From Porpolomopsis calyptriformis (Eukaryota; Basidiomycota; Agaricomycetes; Agaricales; Hygrophoraceae), in NCBI GenBank assembly GCA_951640195.1, contig OX621176.1, forward strand, positions 62,001 through 126,000: a stretch of DNA of 64,000 nucleotides. Reading direction: 5' to 3'. The notes beneath the pieces were generated by a model, which did not search any database, was not told where the DNA came from, and saw only the letters and a list, made by a program, of their open reading frames with translations. Within the stretch, counting starts at the first letter, position 1, and every line of letters starts with the position of its first letter. Positions 45,795 to 55,081 of this stretch are shown one piece after another. Both the position numbers and the translations under genes were made by a program.

Positions 45795-48700
45795 GATATG
45801 GTTAAAGCAGATGCGACCACGAAAAGTGTTCTTCACCAGGTCAATATGCTCAATGCGCTACAGAACATGAGATGCGCATCGTCTCTGGACCCGAAGATAC
45901 ATCTTGCTGAGCTGAAGGCTCATCTGGCTAAGATGACAGAGCGGGTGGAGTATCTGAGGGTGACTAGCTCACCTGTTTCTGACCCGATGCAGGTCAATAT
46001 AATGATTGCATCGATGCTGGAGGTTTACCATGCCACTGTGCAGACGGTCGAAACCACCATGAAGGTCACTGGAAAGTCTATCCAGCCTGATGACCTAGCA
46101 TCAATTTTCATCCAGGAAGCGGAACACCGCTTGATTGCCAGTGGGCAAGAAAGGGCTGCTGAGGCGGCGATGTTTGCCTTGCAAGGTTCCCGAGGATCTG
46201 GATCGAAATGCACAGAAAAGAAGTCCGCAATGACTAAAACTTGCTATAACTGCCAAAAGGTTGGTCACCTGAAGGCAATGTGTTATGCCCCAGGAGGCGG
46301 CATGGAGGGGCAAGGTCCCCATCAACTGAAGGCGAAAAAGAAACTTGAGGCGGCTAATGTAGCGAAAGTATCAGAAAACGATGACTTGTTTGCATTCACA
46401 TGCACCTTGGACTTTAAAGCCATCGTATCTAACCTCGGGTTGGATGGATTGGGTCGCGATATGATCCTCGATAGTGGCGCCAGTCATCACTTTTGCCCGG
46501 ATAGGGCAAGGTTTGAAAACTACATACCGATTGACCGTGAAATCAAAACTGCCGATGGAAGGACGTTTAAGGCAATCGGAACTGGAGATGTAAGGATTGA
46601 GCTACCTAACGGCAGTTCATCATCATCAGTGATGTTGAAGGACTGTGTGTATGCACCGGATTTAGCCTTCACACTTGTTTCTGTCAGCTGACTAGCTCAA
46701 GCTGCCAAGTCTGTGGTCTTCGGAAAAGACCATGCAATTGTTACTCACCCTCGTGGACATGTGATAGCGAAGATCCCACGATTCCAAGGGTTATATAGGA
46801 TTACACCCGGAACTGAAACCCGGTGTGATCACGTGAATGCCGTGACTACCAAGATGACACTGATGGAGGCCCACCGGAAGTTGGGCCATATTGCTGTGTC
46901 GACAGTAAAGCGTATGGTATCGAATGGAATGATATTGGGTATCGAGATTAACCCATTGTCCAAGGAAGAATTTTGTGAGCCATGCATAAAGGCAAAGGCG
47001 GTACGAAAACCATTTCCAAAAGAGTCACTTACCCGAGCAACACAATACAGTGAATGAGTCCATTGGGATCTCTGGGGACCTGCTTTGACATCTAGCCTAG
47101 GTGGGAAGCACTATGCTGCCTTCCGAAAAGATGACTACTCCTGTGAGACACAAGTCTACTTCCTCACAAAGAAAAGTGAAACTCTCAATGCCTACAAGAA
47201 GGACAAGGCAGCCATTAATACTCAACAGAATGGTGCCCGGATCAAATACCTCCGGTGTGATCGAGGGGGAGAATTCCTGAGTAATGACTTCGATCACCAC
47301 CTCACTACGAAAGGGACAAAACGTGAACTTACTGTCCATGACTCTCCTCAACAGGATGGAGTCTCCGAACGTGGTATGCGTACCCATGCTGAACACGCCT
47401 GTGCCCTCCTTTTTGCGTCGGGATTACCGCGATCCCTTTGGGCCGAAGCTATGCACCACTGTGTGTGTGGCTAGAGAACCGGACTGAAACCCGAGCACTG
47501 AATGGAAAGACCCCATATGAGATGGTATGTGACTGGAAACCATTTCTGGGTGGGATCCATGAGTTTGGAGCTGCCGCATATGTGAAAGACTTGCATGCTG
47601 GAAAGCTTGATGAATGTGCACGGAAAGCCTGCTTTGTTGGATACGATTCCGAGAGCAAAGGGTTCCGGATTTACTGGCCTGATAAGCGAACCATCAGTAT
47701 CAAACGGGATGTTGTGTTCAACCCGGAAGACCTACATCTGCTTCAGGGTGAAGGTATTATCATCCCCGAAGATACCCTGGATGAAGGGGAGAAGAATAAA
47801 GTCATCCAGCACTATCCCAATGAACCTAGACACCTACCCCCCAATTCCAAAGTTGTTCCGGAAACTCCGAAAATTCCAGAAACCTGGAGACTTAACCCGG
47901 AAATCCCGGAAATCCCAGAATTGGCGCCTACCTTTGGATGCAGAATGCGTACACGTTTACCCCTGGGATCTTACCGGGATATAGCAAGGGGTGTTTATGA
48001 ACCTGCTGCCCTAGCATATGCTGAGGCATTCATCTGTGATCTCGGTCTGGAGAGTGGTGATAAACCAGGGGGAGTAATCCCGCTCAACTTCAATTCCGAT
48101 GATGAAACCCTTGACCCGCTTTATGCGATAGCAGGATCCATGGGCTCGGAACCATGCTCAATGACTGAAGCACTCGAGGGGCCACATGGAAAGGCATGAG
48201 ATGCTGCTCTGAAATATGAGATAGGTCAACTCCAGAAACTCCGGACTTGGGAGATTGTCGACCTACCCCCCGGAAAACCCGTAATCCCATGTTCCGAAGT
48301 ATTGAAGGAGAAACGGAATGCGGATGACGTTGTGGATACACGTCGGGTTCGCATAGTTGCTGGTGGACACCGCCAAACGTATGGTGTGAATTACACAGAA
48401 ACGTTCTCATCAGCTGCGAAGATGCCATCTGTCCGAGTCATCCTCTCTTTAGCTGCTCAACTTGACTGGGAAATCCACCAGGTAGATATCAAGAGTGCTT
48501 ACCTCAATGCCCCACTGAAGGAGGAGGTCTATATGTGGCCTCCGAAAGGAGTTCTGAAACCCGGAGAGGAAGGGAAGGTCTGTCATCTGCTGAAAGCGAT
48601 GTATGGACTAAAACAGGCTGGGCATGAATGGTATGAAACACTTTCTGCAGTGTTCTACAAGCTCGGATACCAACGATCAAGCATGGACCACTCTGTATTC

Positions 48701-49952
48701 TTCAAATGCAATGCCCACGAATCTGTCATTGTTGCTGTAGCCACAGATGACATGGCCATTGCCGGGTCATCTATTCGAGCCGTAAATGGATTCAAACGAG
48801 GACTTCGAACCCACTTTGAGATTGCCGATATGGGAGATATCCACTGGTTCCTAGGATTCGAGATAAGAAGGGACAGAGCGACCAGGACTATCTCCATCAA
48901 CCAATGAGCCTATATAGAGGCAATGGCAACAAGGTTCGGACTATCGGATGCCAAACCCGTAAATCTCCTGGCTCTGCCTGGTCAGGTGCTATCTGGAGAT
49001 CAATCACCTGCTACACCACATCAGATAAGTGAGATGCAGGATGTACCTTATGCCGAGGCTATAGGTCATGTTCTCTGGCCAGTTATGATATCCCGGCCGG
49101 ATGCAATATTCCAAGTCAGGCAGCTTGCCCAATTTGTTAAAAACCCAGGAATGGCACACTGGGAGGCCTTAAAACACCTCATTATATACCTCAACTCAAC
49201 GAAGGACCTATGGCTGGTCTTGGGTGGGGGTGAACGGTCAGACCCGGTGATATACACTGATGCCGACTGGGGATCCCAGTCGGATAGTGTCACAACTGTA
49301 GTTGCAAGTCTTTTCGTCAATCACAAGGCAGGCCTTGGAGCTCAATAAGTCTAGTAGGATATAGAAGAAAGTTCTGACAGGGACGTCTTCGTAAAGAGTG
49401 ATGATTCCTTCTGAATTAAGTTTTACTTCTACAAAGAAGTTGTTCTGCGGGTTGAATCCGTTGCGTGCCTCTGCTGAGAGTTTAGGGAATATGGGCATGA
49501 ACGGTTGGCTCAGTAGTTATGGTTTTGTGTTTCTCTTTTCTTGTTCTGATGGAAAAGAAGTCTGATGATTCTGATTGCGTTCGTGCTACTACAAGTAATC
49601 TCACAGGAGGACAAAGTGATGATCCACTTCGCCCTCAGGGTTTATATAGTATTTCTAAAATAGGAGTCACTATGAGTTAGCTTCCGCAGTCACCCCATTT
49701 TCTATTGTTCACAGCCCCCAGTTTAAGGTTTGCTATTGTTCTTAGTCATACTGCGCAAGGCTGTGTGCTTCTGGTGACTCAATTCTATTAGGCATAGCCT
49801 TCCGCAGCATTAGGCTGTGTTGTCTCATAACTGGTTTCTATAGTTCTTCTAGTCATGAGATCGCCGTTGTTTCTATCTCTTGTCCAGCGTATCGGGTTTC
49901 TCTTCTTTGACTGAGGAACCTCCTTTTGGTCCTCCCTTTGTGTCTGGGCATA

Positions 49953-49960
49953 TAAAAGGT
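49953..49960 (+). promoter_or_regulatory. TATA box of the element-borne gene
   Basis: TATAAAAG, 46-53 bp before the ATG at 50006, with a short C/T-rich leader between. Confidence 0.6.
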
Positions 49961-50005
49961 GTGGGGTTGTATCCCTATGCTTCAGTTCAATCCTTGTCAA
50001 TCATC

Positions 50006-50833
50006 ATGACTCCTTCCCACCAAGGCCACTACATTCGATTCTTCAAGCAGTCTGGAGTGGTGCACCGCACTGCTCCTGTCTTTCTCGATTGCGATTCATT
50101 TCATTACTACCTCCAGCGCATCCCCTCCGACGCTGACCTCTGTTGGTCTTCCTTTTCCTGCTTTGCTTGCAGTGGCAAGCACAAAGTCAAGAAGTGTCCG
50201 TTCGTTCGCTGGCCAATCCAGCATGCTTGTGGCTTGATGGAGGATCCGCTTGGTGAGTATTTTGTTTTGTCTTTATTAGTCTGTGTTTTTTGATAATAGG
50301 CTTTCCCTTTCTTAGCTTGGGATGATGACGCCCCTCCCCCTACTTCCCAGCTCCCTTTGGAGGAGCAGGTTAATTGGGGGTCTGACAAGTGGGCTGATTC
50401 TCTCCCTCCTGTCAAGAAGGAGGCAGTCAACTGGGCTGCCAGTCCCCCCTTCCGTCCTTGGACCCCTGGTCCGATGAGTTCTATTTCTAGTGGTAAGCTC
50501 TCAATTCTCTCGCCCTCTTCATGATTTGTTGACTCTTTATTCTTAGTGGAAGATTTGTCATTGTTGACCAATGTCAGTGTCAAGATCGAGGAGGAAGAAG
50601 TTCCTCCTAGTTTGTTATGGAGTCCCACCAACGATTGGTTGGGTGAGGAAGCGAGAAAGATAGCAGTGAGTTTTGTTGAGGGGAAGGCTGCCGAGTTGCA
50701 GGCCTCCGGTGGTGACACTAATGGGGCAATCTACTGGGGTAATAAGTTGGCCGCTTTAGATGGTCAAGTAGTTTCTAGTTTCATAGAGTTCTTGAGAGAT
50801 AGTATGGTGCAGGAGATTGCCAAGATGGACTAG
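50006..50833 (+). CDS. Element-borne 236-aa protein with CCHC-like zinc motif (unknown function)
   Basis: Exons 50006-50252, 50316-50492 and 50547-50833 sum to 711 nt (237 codons). Both introns have GTGAGT/GTAAGC donors and TTAG acceptors. The protein opens MTPSHQGHYIRFFKQSG, contains CFACSGKHKVKKCPF (C-x2-C-x3-H-x4-C, close to a retroviral zinc knuckle), then a Trp/Pro-rich acidic middle (VNWGSDKWADSLPP, EDLSLLTN) and a helical C terminus (WLGEEARKIAVSFVEGKAAEL, SSFIEFLRDSMVQEIAKMD). No transposase, integrase or polymerase motif is visible. It has no stops and no CpG-type damage, unlike the host Copia. It could be a Gag-like or nucleic-acid-binding accessory protein, or a captured host gene. 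Confidence 0.7.
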
Positions 50834-50893
50834 TTTAGGTTTTTTATTAGTCGGACATGGACTCCTCCTTTTGTACAAGTAGTTTCTGCTGCC

Positions 50894-50899
50894 AATAAA
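50894..50899 (+). terminator. AATAAA polyadenylation signal of the element-borne gene
   Basis: AATAAA 61 bp after the TAG stop at 50831-50833 and before the end of the element. Confidence 0.5.
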
Positions 50900-51420
50900 G
50901 ACAGCCCCCCTTCCAAAGAGAACAGGCATAGAGATAAAAGGAAAAGAATGAAGAAAAGAGAGGAATTTTAAGAGAGAGAACGCCAATTTCATGACAGATA
51001 GACACTCAATATCTGGATATGTGATGCAGATGGGAGAAGGGACTGTCACATGGAGCTCGAAGAAGCAGCCTATCGTGGCCCTCTCAAGTACGGAATCCGA
51101 GTACATTGGGCAAACCCATGCCCTGAAGGAACTGTTATAGGTACAACAATTTTTGGGAGAACTCACCTCAAAATTCACGAACCCAACTACTCTCTACTCA
51201 GATAACCAAGGCGCGATTGCCCTCGTGAAGAACAACAAGTTCCATGCTCAATCCAAGCACATCGACATCCAATATCATTTCATCAGGGAATCGGTAACAA
51301 ACAAGGATGTCGAAATCATCTATGTACCTACCTCCGAAAACATCGCCGACATCTTCACGAAAGCCCTCCCGGCCCCGAAGTTTATGTACTTCCGCGACAA
51401 GCTAGGACTACGTTGTGATT

Positions 51421-51429
51421 GAGGGGGAG
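51421..51429 (+). other. Copia polypurine tract
   Basis: GAGGGGGAG immediately before the 3' LTR, the primer for plus-strand synthesis and typical of Copia elements. Confidence 0.85.
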
Positions 51430-51541
51430 TGTTGGGATATGTACAATCATGACACCATTGATACAAATGTACGCACATATTGATTATGTAATCTTTAGTA
51501 TTTTCCTTAATCTGACATTTTTCATCCGACCAACTTCATCA
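51430..51541 (+). repeat. Copia 3' LTR (112 bp)
   Basis: Partner of 45102-45213, followed by the TGGGA target duplication. Confidence 0.95.
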
Positions 51542-51546
51542 TGGGA

Positions 51547-51613
51547 TCCTGCAGGAGAGTGCAGGAGAGTGCAGAAAAGGTGCAGGATCCTGCAGGAAAG
51601 GTGAAGGATCCTG
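51547..51613. repeat. Minisatellite, right inverted arm of the foldback element
   Basis: GGAGAGTGCA and GGATCCTGCA units, the reverse complement of the left arm but much shorter. Confidence 0.8.
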
Positions 51614-51800
51614 CCTTTTTTGGTAATTCAGACTTGTTAAATTGACAAATTTTGATTTTTGTCCAGTTTGGTCCCTCATAGCATGTGGATTGTCGAGGTG
51701 TTGTCAGATGACACTGGGCCCAATGAATGTCTCTGTGAAAAAGTGGAAGGTGGTTGATGGAGAACCTGCTACAAGTCAAATAATTTATTCCTGAAATTCA

Positions 51801-52034
51801 CTACCTACGCACCTCGAGTGCTTCTAAGACACATATTAGCCCCTCTAACAGTTCTTGCTCAGTTCCCAGCAGCTTGGTAATCCGTTGTGGGACAAGGACA
51901 AGTGTCTCATCGAAGTGATGCTTGAGTGAATCAACATGCAGAACATCCCTTGTCTTAAGAAAATGATATATATTCTGTAGGTGCGTAACACGCTGAACCT
52001 TGTCCGAGTAAAATTTGGAGAATCTTGGGTCATG
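51801..52034 (-). pseudogene. Kinase-like fragment fused to the glycosidase relic
   Basis: The frame from about 52034 reads HDPRFSKFYSDKVQRVTHL, then QNIYHFLKTRDVLHVD, ending ELLEGLICVLEALEVRR. This resembles the segment just before the catalytic loop in agaricomycete kinase-like proteins often found with Crinkler-type genes (usually followed by HRDIRWPN, absent here). It is continuous with the glycosidase-like frame upstream (WISEIH), so two unrelated pieces are joined. Family assignment is from memory and moderate. Confidence 0.45.
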
Positions 52035-53000
52035 ATGGATTTCACTTATCCAGTTGGCAAGGTCGGATTTTTCTTGATTGAGTTTGTTGCTGTATTGAGA
52101 GCGCATCATGGTAGCAAGGATGCAGAGTATGCCTGAGGCAGCCCAACCATTCCCTGTGGTAGCATATCCATATATACGACCAAAGGATGAGAGAACATGA
52201 ACCAGTGGACCAGTGTCCTAGATTGGGTGATATCATGGTGCCCAACACGATGTGTTTCCAAATTCCCTTCGCATTGGGGGGTCCCTGAGGTAGCTTCTGT
52301 AAAGCTTGATTTGGTTGTATGCATCTAAAAGCTTGCCACTGTCTTGTGTCATAACGCCACCATATACACAAAATCGCTCCTGGAAAGAACGATTCCACTC
52401 ATCTTTCCTCAAAAAAGCAGAGAAAACTCACCACAATTGGACCTCAGACATGCGATGAGAGATCGCCCTATTGGGCATCCTGGGCACGGACTGGTAGAGG
52501 AAATTAAGCTGATCGGTAGCGGCGGCTGCATAGTTGAGGCCATTGATCATGCTTCGATAGGTCCAATTAGCGAGGAGGATGGCAAGTCCGATGGACACTG
52601 GATCTCCTGCACTCCCGTCTTGGATCAACAGTTGCAGGGCAGATATGTTACCGTTGGAGATTGTACAGTTGGCGACTGTGGACTGCGCGATGGCGAAGAA
52701 GGGTGAGAGGGGAGCAGTGAGGTTTGTGGGGACGGCTTGGGGAGGGGGTAGTGGTTGAGGCGAGAATATGGAGTAGGAGGGGATGTAGAGTTCGAGGATG
52801 GACTGTGATCGAGTGCCGAGTTCCCAGCTGGAAGAGGCGATGATTAGAGGTTAGATGGGCGACGAATGAAAGGAGACAAAAGATTGGTGGGCAGCATTTT
52901 GGAGACCGAGGGTGATGGCAGCGATTTGATTGGCAGTGAGATTAACGTTTAAAGGAGTAAATCACAGGTGTATAGGATAATCCTCTTTACAGATATCTTT
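52035..53000 (-). pseudogene. Six-hairpin glycosidase-like gene relic (GH105/GH88-like)
   Basis: Exon pieces read NVNLTANQIAAITLGLQNAA, then after an intron SWELGTRSQSILELYIPSYS and NWTYRSMINGLNYAAAATDQ. Next come NRAISHRMSEVQLW, SDFVYMV, KLLDAYNQIKLYRSYLRD, KGIWKHIVLG and GHWSTGNGWAASGILCILATM. The order and the GHWSTGNGWAA block are typical of fungal unsaturated-uronyl-hydrolase-like proteins. The frame breaks after FVYMV (a segment seems deleted) and again at a C-run near 52285. No signal-peptide exon is found, and the 5' side runs into the Gypsy element. Confidence 0.6.
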
Positions 53001-53066
53001 GCTGTTCTTTCATGTCGATGGCGGGTCGGCGGGTGCTTATCTCAACAGGGCCAGCTAATGCGCCCC

Positions 53067-53478
53067 TGTCATGGTCGGAATTTTCTTTTCTTTTCTTTAT
53101 CTAATCACATGTAAACCTATCTCTTATCTTGGGATTCCCCATACTTGTCAATGGGATTCCCCATTGCCTTTCTCTGGGATTCCCCAGGGACTCCCCACTA
53201 CTCTACCTATATGCGGACATACTTCATTTCCGTTATGTTTCAACCCCTTTATGATTCGTCATCAATCACGATGACTCATTCCTATCTCTACCTCATATTA
53301 TGTCATACTGACTCACACAGATAAGTAGTCAGTATATAAAGAGTACCTCTTGTACGTATCAGACCTTAAGTCTGATTCCTCATTAGCCTACTCATAACAA
53401 GGACTTGGAACCACACCCTATATCTCTTGGGACAGAACACCCGAAGTAAAACGCATTCCAAACAACCGGTTTATAACA
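53067..53478 (+). repeat. Gypsy 5' LTR (412 bp)
   Basis: Contains three GGGATTCCCCA-type palindromic motifs near its start and a TATA box at 53333. Partner: 59563-59974. Confidence 0.95.
53333..53340 (+). promoter_or_regulatory. Gypsy LTR TATA box
   Basis: TATATAAA, 35 bp upstream of AAGTCTGATTC, which is the predicted RNA 5' end (see the self-priming finding). Confidence 0.6.
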
Positions 53479-53479
53479 A

Positions 53480-53490
53480 GAATCAGACTT
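53480..53490 (+). other. Gypsy primer-binding site, predicted self-priming
   Basis: GAATCAGACTT, one base after the 5' LTR, is the exact reverse complement of AAGTCTGATTC (53368-53378) in the LTR. An 11-nt match to the element's own RNA start is the Tf1-type self-priming arrangement. No tRNA 3'-end match is recognised. Confidence 0.6.
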
Positions 53491-53918
53491 CCTTCTGGTT
53501 CTCTCCCACTTGCTTATCCAACGCCCTCATCACTGTGATCATTGACATCACCTCTTTGTCTCTTACCCACTTCCATCCTGGCTTCTACCGACAACTCAGA
53601 TGTTGAAGAACAATACGAAGACCCTCTCTCAAGATCAACCTTTTCAGCTACAATTCGAGATCAAGAACCATCCTTTTCTTCTGCTCTCGAAGAAACATTA
53701 GCTACTCCCACCCCTGCTCCTGCCCCTCTAGGGCTGCGAACTCGATCGAGAACAAGAGGACTCTTCTCTTCATCTTCAGCCCCAGCAACAAGACCAGTTC
53801 ATCAACGAACTGCTACCCCACCAGGACGATACGGTTCTCTCTACTCCCAACTTTCTTCTGCGACATCTACACCAACACCAACAGCTCCAACAACTCCCTA
53901 CCCACAACATCAGCCAAC

Positions 53919-55079
53919 ATGTCAGGAATGTCCACCAATGCCCCCACCAACCCCCCCACCATTGACATCACAACCTTGATGGCTACTGTTCGCCAACTCG
54001 AACAAACCATCACCCAGCAACAACAACTGATCACCCAGCTCCAACAACAACAACCTCAACCTCCTCGACCCCCTCAACCACCTCCCTTACCACCTCCCTT
54101 ACCTCAACAACCCGCTCCCCCCTCCATCAAGATTGCCAAACCCGATGAATATGATGGGTCTGCAGCCAAATGTCTCAATTTTATCCAGGCTTGTTGTCTA
54201 GTCCTTGACGACAGTCAATGGTCTGACAGGCAAAAGATCACTTACGTCTTGTCATTCATGAAGATCAGTGTCACCCAATCATGGGCTCAACAGCAGACTC
54301 AAGAATTCAAACGTGTGCAATGGGTTGGAGCCAACTACGAGGATTTTATGGAGGAGCTCGAGGAATGTTTTGGAGACATTGATGTGAGAGCGACAGCGCA
54401 GGTCAAGATTCAAAAGGTAACCCAAGGACTTTCTACTGTGGACAATTATAACATACGATTCGGAGCTCTCATGGATGAAACTGGTTTCAACAACGACGCG
54501 CTCAAAGTTTTCTACCGGAATGGCCTCAATCCCGGAATTCTCGAAAAAATCTATGCCCTTGATCCCATCCCCGCCACCCTCAACACTTGGAAGTGAAAAG
54601 CTTCCATCTTCGATCGACAATGTCTCGAACTCGCACTTGAGCATCGTGCTGCTCCCCGGAGTAACTACTATGCTCCCAGGGAGACTGTGGCTCGAACGAC
54701 GACCCGAACTCCCTCCTCTGCTCCTGTCAAACAGGAGACAACTTCCTCATCATCAATATCGCGCGTTCCGCGAGGCAACTGCTATTGCTGCGGAGAGCCA
54801 GGTCATTGGGTGAACAAGTGTCCAAATTCCCCTCTCGCCTCTTCTCCGTCAGCACGCCCATCGAGTAGTGCCCCTGCCAGACAACGACGAGGAAGACCAA
54901 CCACAGGGCGAGGTCGAGGACGAAACATTCAAGGTATCGAGACGGAACGAGTCGACGAAGTGGTTTCCCCAGCTACTACGGAGGAAACTATTCGTGTGGT
55001 GGACAACTGCGGGATTGATTGCTGGCTGAAGGAGAGAAAAGCTCAGCTCATCAAGGAACTGAAAGAACAGGGTTTTTAG
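53919..55079 (+). pseudogene. Gypsy Gag, one in-frame TGA
   Basis: Starts MSGMSTNAPTNPPTID with a Gln-rich coiled coil, a proline stretch and the Gag core (PDEYDGSAAKCLNFIQACC, WVGANYEDFMEELEECFGD, GLSTVDNYNIRFGALMDE). After a TGA at 54594 (probable Arg) the same frame continues to the zinc knuckle CYCCGEPGHWVNKC and an Arg/Gly-rich segment, ending at TAG 55077-55079. An overlapping frame upstream (53542-53979) has no ATG start and may be leader. Confidence 0.88.
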
Positions 55080-55081
55080 GG
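55071..55081 (+). promoter_or_regulatory. Gag-Pol minus-one frameshift site candidate
   Basis: GGTTTTTAGGG overlaps the gag stop codon. Slipping back one base on the T-run turns GGT-TTT-TAG into a frame reading GFLGSPNTL, which leads directly into protease. Confidence 0.5.

Larger units (their letters stand above)
49288..50996 (+). mobile_element. 1,709-bp TG...CA element carrying its own spliced gene, inserted in Copia RNase H
   Basis: The insert starts TGTCACAACTG and ends TTTCATGACA (5-bp terminal inverted repeat TGTCA/TGACA). It is flanked by the duplicated target GATAG (49283-49287, 50997-51001). Removing it rejoins the Copia RNase H frame (DADWGSQSDR, then HSISGY). It has a TATA box, an intact three-exon gene and an AATAAA signal, but no integrase, RT or long internal repeats. 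Possible readings: a very long solo LTR with an embedded gene, or a non-autonomous element that relies on LTR-type integration. Confidence 0.85.
45218..51422 (+). pseudogene. Copia Gag-Pol polyprotein, inactivated
   Basis: Gag starts MSPGSPMSDSI with the UBN2-like block LVIPKLRDDGSNWADYEL. After the solo LTR insertion the frame resumes at 45800 and continues to the zinc knuckle CYNCQKVGHLKAMCY, protease DSGAS (about 46470), the integrase (CDRGGEFLS, SERGMRTHAEHACALL), RT (VDIKSAYLNAPLKEEVYM, TDDM) and RNase H (DADWGSQ, then SSTESEY after the second insertion). It ends LGLRCD at 51420-51422. Breaks: TGA at 46689, 47055, 48197 and 48905, each where an Arg is likely; TAG at 51138, probably from Trp; and a 2-bp GT expansion near 47463. 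Two nested elements also split it. Confidence 0.92.
45102..51541 (+). mobile_element. Ty1/Copia LTR retrotransposon, complete but decayed and twice interrupted
   Basis: It has 112-bp LTRs starting TGTTGGGATA and ending CTTCATCA, a 5-bp duplication TGGGA on each side (45097-45101, 51542-51546), a primer-binding site and a polypurine tract. Without its two nested insertions it is about 4.5 kb. The LTRs differ at about seven positions, all explainable as CpG decay. Order protease-integrase-RT-RNase H, as in Copia. Confidence 0.95.
44782..51678. mobile_element. Foldback-like element with 65-bp inverted ends, split by a Copia insertion
   Basis: The left end (44782-44846) begins TGAGGGACCAAACTGGAC and matches the reverse complement of 51614-51678 with a single mismatch over 65 bp. 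Inside both ends lie tandem runs of CCTGCACT/CTCCTGCAGG/ATCC units (44853-45096 and, inverted, 51547-51613). Removing the Copia element leaves a small element of roughly 450 bp made only of inverted ends and satellite, with no coding capacity: a foldback or MITE type. A clear target duplication could not be defined, because the flanks are themselves partly inverted (CACATG). Confidence 0.75.

Noticed and set aside
50107..50718. 203-codon minus-strand frame in the 1.7-kb element
   Set aside because: It spans the plus-strand introns, while the plus strand has a TATA box, consensus splice sites and a polyadenylation signal; the minus frame has none.
53542..53979. 145-codon frame upstream of Gypsy gag
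   Set aside because: No ATG start, low-complexity Thr/Pro composition, overlaps gag; more likely leader than protein.
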